Below are positions 60,094 through 64,000 of a DNA stretch of 64,000 bases, one piece after another. The notes under the pieces are model-generated. The model worked only from the letters and a program-made list of their open reading frames with translations, searched no databases and was not told the origin of the DNA. Each line of letters opens with the position of its first letter. The stretch's first letter is position 1. The DNA comes from Bradyrhizobium sp. CCBAU 051011 (lineage in GTDB: Bacteria; Pseudomonadota; Alphaproteobacteria; Rhizobiales; Xanthobacteraceae): NCBI RefSeq assembly GCF_009930815.1, contig NZ_CP022222.1, positions 2,708,501 to 2,772,500 of the forward strand, written 5' to 3'. The position numbers and the translations under genes are program-made.

Positions 60094-63000
60094 GTCTTCC
60101 ACGCCGGCCGCAGAGTGAACTGAAGAATGGCCCCTCGAGGTTGATTGGCCTCTGCCCACAACCGCCCGCCATGGGCATCGATGATGGATCGACAAATCGA
60201 AAGCCCCATTCCGATCCCACTCGTCTTTGTCGTGTAGAAGGGGTTGAAGATTTGATCGAGATGTTCAGGATTAATTCCTGGTCCTGAATCGCGCACCGCG
60301 ACGAGGATGCCCTCCGTCTGGCTTGGCTCGGTGCTGATCGTTAACTCGCGCGCTCCTTCCTCGGCCGAGCTCATTGCGTCTACGGCGTTCAGGATCAAAT
60401 TGAGAAGCACCTGCTGCACTTGAACGCGGTCGCCCCGAACGCAAGACATTTGATCCACAAGAGAGGTGCGGACGGACACTCTATTCCTTTCGATTGCGTT
60501 TTGCACCATCACAAGCACCTCACCAATTGCTTCGTTGAGGTCGAAAGGCTCGATTCGTGGAGGCGCTTTCTTGATGTGATTACGAATGCGGTCGACGATG
60601 TCCTTCGATCGGTCGGCATCCCTGACGACACACCCAAGCGCTTCCATGGCTTCAGCTAGGTTCGGCGGACTCATTTCCAAGAAGCGCATTCCCGCACGAG
60701 CATTGTTGCGGGCGGTTGCAATCGGATGCAGAATCTCGTGCGCCAGCGAAGCGGTCAACTCTCCCATGATGCTCAAGCGATTCATGTGCGCGAGATCTGA
60801 TTCCAGCTCTTGCGCGCGTCTGCGTTCAGTCACATCGACGTGTGTGGCGACAACCTCAACAATCTCTCCCTGCGCGGAGAACATAGAATGGGAGAAGGTT
60901 TCGACATGTTTGACTGTCCCGTCGGGACGGACGATTCTAAATTCGATCGCTTGCTCTCTCTTTTGGTGCAAGTCCTTCCGGATCTCTTCCCGCACTCTGT
61001 CGCGATCGTCTGGATGGATACGTTGCAGAACCGCCTTACCGGTCGGCAGACCCTGCAGCGGGTCAAGCTCCCAGATTCGGTAACATTCCTCCGACCAGTA
61101 GAGATTGCCGCTCGCGTTAGAGACCGAGGTGCCGGTATGGCTCAGCCTCTGTGCTTCGGCTAAATAGGCTTCGCTGCGCCGGAGTGCCTCTTCTGCCGTC
61201 TTGCGCTCGGTGATGTCGCGTCCCGCTCCGCGGTAGCCGACAAAACCTCCCGACTCGTCAAATACGGGCAGCCCAGAAACGGACATGTACCTCTTACTAC
61301 CGTCGGGAGTGCGTCGCGCAATCTCGAAGTCTCGAAATGGCAGGTGAGCATCAACGGCTTCGCGGTGCTTGCGCCAGGCTTCGGCGTCAGCCTCGAAGTT
61401 GCGCAGTTCCCAAGGCCTTTTGCCTATTTCCGACACCGGCGCCTCAACTAGCCCTGGAGCATACTCCACGCGGGTGAAGCGATGCTGTGTGTCTGTCTCC
61501 CAGTACACTTCGAAGGAGAAATGAACGACGGTACGAAAACGCTCCTCGCTCGCGCGCAGCTCGTCCTCCGCCCGCTTGCGTTCGGTGATGTGCCGTCCGA
61601 CCCCGCGATAGCCGATGAAGCGTCCCGCCCCGTCAAATACCGGCAACCCAGAGACAGACACGTAGCGCTTGCCGCCATCGGGCGCAGGTCGAGCGAGCTC
61701 AAAATCTCGGAATGGCAGGTGCGCATCGAGTGTCTCACGGTGCTTGCGCCAGCCCTCCTCGTCAGGCTGAAGGTAGGGCACTTCCCACCGAGTCTTGCCG
61801 ATCTCGGAGCCCGGCGCCGGCGCGTCAGCTAACCCTTCAGCGAACTCTTGGCGGATAAAGCGATGCTGCGCGTCGCTCTCCCAATATACGTCGAAGGAGA
61901 ACTGCACGAGGGTGCGAAAGCGCTCCTCGCTGGCGCGTAGCGCCTGTTCAGCCAGCTTCCGATCGGTGATGTCTTGAACGGTGCCGAACATGCTGATTGC
62001 CCGGCCCGAGTCCCATCTCACATCGCCTTGGGAGTGGACGAAGCGGACCACGCCATCCGGTTGGACCACGCGGTATTCCGTGTCGTAGCGAGGACCGCCA
62101 TTCACGGCCAACGTAATGGCTTTGTTGAAGATGTCGCGGTCCTCCGAGTGCACCAGCTTAAATACTTCGCGAGCGCTTGTGCTTTCCCGAGGCGTCAGCC
62201 CAAAGATGCGGAAGGTCTCGGATGAGAAGGTGTAGCGGCGTGTGACAAAATCATATTCCCAATAGCCGACATGTGCGACGCGTTGAGCTTCTTCCAATTT
62301 GGCTTCACTCTCGCGAAGCGTTTCTTCCGCCCGCTTGCGCGCGGTGATGTCGCGGTCCAGGGAAACGGCCAGCAATTGGCCCTCGTGCCAGAACGGCCGG
62401 ATGCGCACCTCGACGGGAAACACGGTTCCATCCTTTCGACGATGACGACCATCATAGGTCACAGTTTTCCCCGCCCGCAGACGCTCCCGGATGCGTAGCA
62501 GAAGCTCCGGTGTCAGATCCGGACCATAGTCGAACGCGGTCCTCCCGATCAGTTCGTCGCGGCGATAGCCCAAGTTTTCGCACGCCTGGCGATTCACATC
62601 GAGAACCGTCGCATCCTCATTGTAGAGAAAGAACGCATCGGATGCGTGGTCCACCAAGGTGCGGAAGCGCGCCTCGCTCGCGCGCAGCTCCCGCTCCGTC
62701 TGTTTCAGCTCCGTGATATCGTGCAGAACGCCAAACTGGCGAAGAGCCCGCCCCGAGTGGTCCCAAGTGACATCACCTTGACTGTGGATCACGCGCAGGG
62801 TGCCGTCAGGACGCACCACCCTATATTCCACGTCGTAACGCGGACCGCCGGGGCTTAGCGCAGCCGCAGCGGCTTCGGCTGCTCTCGCCCGGTCTTCCGG
62901 GTGAATCAAGTCTAGCCATCGTCCATGCCACTCCGGCAGATCAACCGGCTGCACTCCGAAAATCCGGGAAACCTCGTCCGAAAGAGACACATGTTTGGTC

Positions 63001-63569
63001 GTGAAATCTCGTTCCCACCATCCAAAATGCGCGATCCGCTGTGCCTTTTCCAACTTGTATTGATTTTGACGTAGCTCATTCTCCGAGCGCTTAAGCTTGC
63101 TCGTCAGCGCGCTTACGACCAGCGACGTCGTCAAGAACACCGCCATCCTTTCAATGTCATCCGGAACATCAACGCGAAACTCGAACAATGGCGGCGCGAA
63201 GAAGTAGTTCAGGCACGCTACGGCCAAGAACGACAAAACGACCGAGGTGCTAGTGCTGCCCAGCAGCGAAACCAGCGCGATCAGAATGACAAAAACAAAG
63301 CCCGTCCTCGCAACCCCAAAGTCAAGGTGAAAGCAGACGAAGGTGATCAATGCCAGGCCGGTGATACCCAACAGGAATTGGGCAGCAACGGCTTGTAATT
63401 GGCGTCTCCGCTTGTGCGCAATCCCTGCACCAAGAGCGCGCCTAACGACGCGCACGAGAGCTGCGGAGACGCGGACAACGGGTCGACCCCGCGGGCGTCT
63501 CGAGTGTGGTGCTTCCGCTTGCGCACTCCTGGCGCTTTTGGCGGCAGATCTCCGAACGGTCATCCGCAT
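60060..63569 (-). CDS. Multi-PAS membrane histidine kinase
   Basis: 1169 aa from ATG 63569 (GGAG 11 nt upstream). A DUF4118-like membrane block of about four segments covers residues 60-150. About six PAS/PAC modules follow, the first beginning HFGWWERD and the last HTGTSVSNASG, with PAC ends HDITELKQTE, DITARKRAEE, DITDRKLAEQ, HITERKRAED, DITERKTAEE and HVDVTERRRAQ. The H-box ASLAHEILHPIATARNN (His near 944), N-box LILNAVDAM, DSGPGI and the GIGMGLSICRSI G2 motif complete the kinase. It probably senses redox or small-molecule signals and phosphorylates the adjacent receivers. Confidence 0.92.
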   Translation of the reverse strand: MRMTVRRSAAKSARSAQAEAPHSRRPRGRPVVRVSAALVRVVRRALGAGIAHKRRRQLQAVAAQFLLGITGLALITFVCFHLDFGVARTGFVFVILIALVSLLGSTSTSVVLSFLAVACLNYFFAPPLFEFRVDVPDDIERMAVFLTTSLVVSALTSKLKRSENELRQNQYKLEKAQRIAHFGWWERDFTTKHVSLSDEVSRIFGVQPVDLPEWHGRWLDLIHPEDRARAAEAAAAALSPGGPRYDVEYRVVRPDGTLRVIHSQGDVTWDHSGRALRQFGVLHDITELKQTERELRASEARFRTLVDHASDAFFLYNEDATVLDVNRQACENLGYRRDELIGRTAFDYGPDLTPELLLRIRERLRAGKTVTYDGRHRRKDGTVFPVEVRIRPFWHEGQLLAVSLDRDITARKRAEETLRESEAKLEEAQRVAHVGYWEYDFVTRRYTFSSETFRIFGLTPRESTSAREVFKLVHSEDRDIFNKAITLAVNGGPRYDTEYRVVQPDGVVRFVHSQGDVRWDSGRAISMFGTVQDITDRKLAEQALRASEERFRTLVQFSFDVYWESDAQHRFIRQEFAEGLADAPAPGSEIGKTRWEVPYLQPDEEGWRKHRETLDAHLPFRDFELARPAPDGGKRYVSVSGLPVFDGAGRFIGYRGVGRHITERKRAEDELRASEERFRTVVHFSFEVYWETDTQHRFTRVEYAPGLVEAPVSEIGKRPWELRNFEADAEAWRKHREAVDAHLPFRDFEIARRTPDGSKRYMSVSGLPVFDESGGFVGYRGAGRDITERKTAEEALRRSEAYLAEAQRLSHTGTSVSNASGNLYWSEECYRIWELDPLQGLPTGKAVLQRIHPDDRDRVREEIRKDLHQKREQAIEFRIVRPDGTVKHVETFSHSMFSAQGEIVEVVATHVDVTERRRAQELESDLAHMNRLSIMGELTASLAHEILHPIATARNNARAGMRFLEMSPPNLAEAMEALGCVVRDADRSKDIVDRIRNHIKKAPPRIEPFDLNEAIGEVLVMVQNAIERNRVSVRTSLVDQMSCVRGDRVQVQQVLLNLILNAVDAMSSAEEGARELTISTEPSQTEGILVAVRDSGPGINPEHLDQIFNPFYTTKTSGIGMGLSICRSIIDAHGGRLWAEANQPRGAILQFTLRPAWKTHESSSHGLPN

Positions 63570-63965
63570 GCCGGGGCTGTCTCCGTTCTTCCGCCCCAAG
63601 CGTGCGAGTGCCTGAGGCCGAGAGAACCGGGCAGGGGTGAAACCGACATTGCCCATACTGCTAAAGCATTTAGCCGGGCCGTGGCAGTTCCAGGTGCCGG
63701 AACGCACATTTTATACCCGATTGTCGGTTTTGCTACCCTGGCTCGGCGTTGTTGGCTCTCGAATCTGCAAGGCCCGCCGGTTTTATGGCCGTCGCCTTCC
63801 ACCTGTACTACGGCTAGGTGACTCCGGCGCTAGCGCAAGTTTGGTGCTTCGGGTCGGCGAGGCGCCAACGCGTCATGGAAGGTTTGCGAAATGCTCTTGG
63901 AACAGTATCTTGATGATTGTGGTCCCCGATCCATTGGACCCGGGTCGGAGGCGGATCATCCATCG

Positions 63966-64000
63966 ATGAAGAAGCTACTGCTTTGGCTTAGTTGCGTGGG
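63966..64000 (+). CDS. Start of a possible secreted-protein gene (cut by window edge)
   Basis: ATG AAG AAG CTA CTG begins MKKLLLWLSCVG, which looks like the start of a signal peptide. GGAGG lies about 15 nt upstream, longer than ideal. Only 11 codons are visible, so this is tentative. Confidence 0.35.
   Translation, partial: MKKLLLWLSCV

Noticed and set aside
63637..63969. Plus-strand 110-codon frame at the right edge
   Set aside because: No ribosome site, and it lies over the upstream region of the histidine-kinase gene; composition is that of a shadow frame.

Overview
The window reads as a chromosomal segment of a Bradyrhizobium-like alphaproteobacterium (Nitrobacteraceae/Rhizobiales). 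This rests on uniformly high GC, codon use rich in GCC/CTG/CGC, many periplasmic and lipid-linked genes of types common in that group, and intergenic palindromic repeats I recognise from Bradyrhizobium and Rhodopseudomonas genomes (13894-13994, 20734-20778, 9371-9397). No rRNA, complete tRNA or CRISPR array was found. The assignment is from recognition and was not searched.

Layout. 1-2584: a CoA ligase and a flavin monooxygenase of an aromatic-CoA pathway, overlapping by ATGA. 2798-4767: small secreted proteins, including a three-repeat Cys-rich protein and a broken one-repeat relative. 4970-9352: an RND efflux pair. 9412-20270: housekeeping-type genes, namely a quinone-reductase-like MDR enzyme, an overlapping ATP-grasp/Mur-ligase pair, ferredoxin-NADP reductase, a patatin, an FMN glutamate-synthase-like protein, a CNNM/CBS transporter and a composite porin. 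21273-26545: a creatininase-family hydrolase divergent from a tightly coupled operon of ABC importer (binding protein, ATPase, permease), 2-hydroxyacid dehydrogenase and a two-domain AprI-like secreted protein. 26775-35852: mixed genes including a frameshifted TPR/EF-hand protein, an ECF42-type sigma factor with its DGPF/YCII partner and a candidate cognate promoter, and a TetR regulator divergent from an NTF2-like/DUF3237 pair across a palindromic operator. 36021-44395: an esterase, an AGPS-like flavin oxidase, a saccharopine-dehydrogenase-like reductase, DUF1326, and a four-gene unit HdeD / LapA-like / patatin / GntP.

From about 44600 the window becomes accessory. Three copies of the 3' end of radC (44609, 46862, 48546) bracket two modules: a TTT-type binding protein with a divergent IclR regulator and three palindromes 22 bp apart, and a HEAT-repeat protein. 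Next come an excisionase-like HTH gene, the 3' half of tRNA-Arg(ACG), an IS481-type element, an AlpA-like regulator and a Ti-plasmid-like mobilisation module (traA relaxase, oriT-like site, traC, traD) without integrase or type IV secretion genes. This looks like the remains of an integrative element. An IS66 fragment and a homopolymer-frameshifted secreted protein follow.

57396-64000 returns to backbone character: small conserved proteins, then a signalling cluster made of a 1169-aa multi-PAS histidine kinase, a single-domain receiver and a FixJ-type response regulator. A new gene starts at the right edge.
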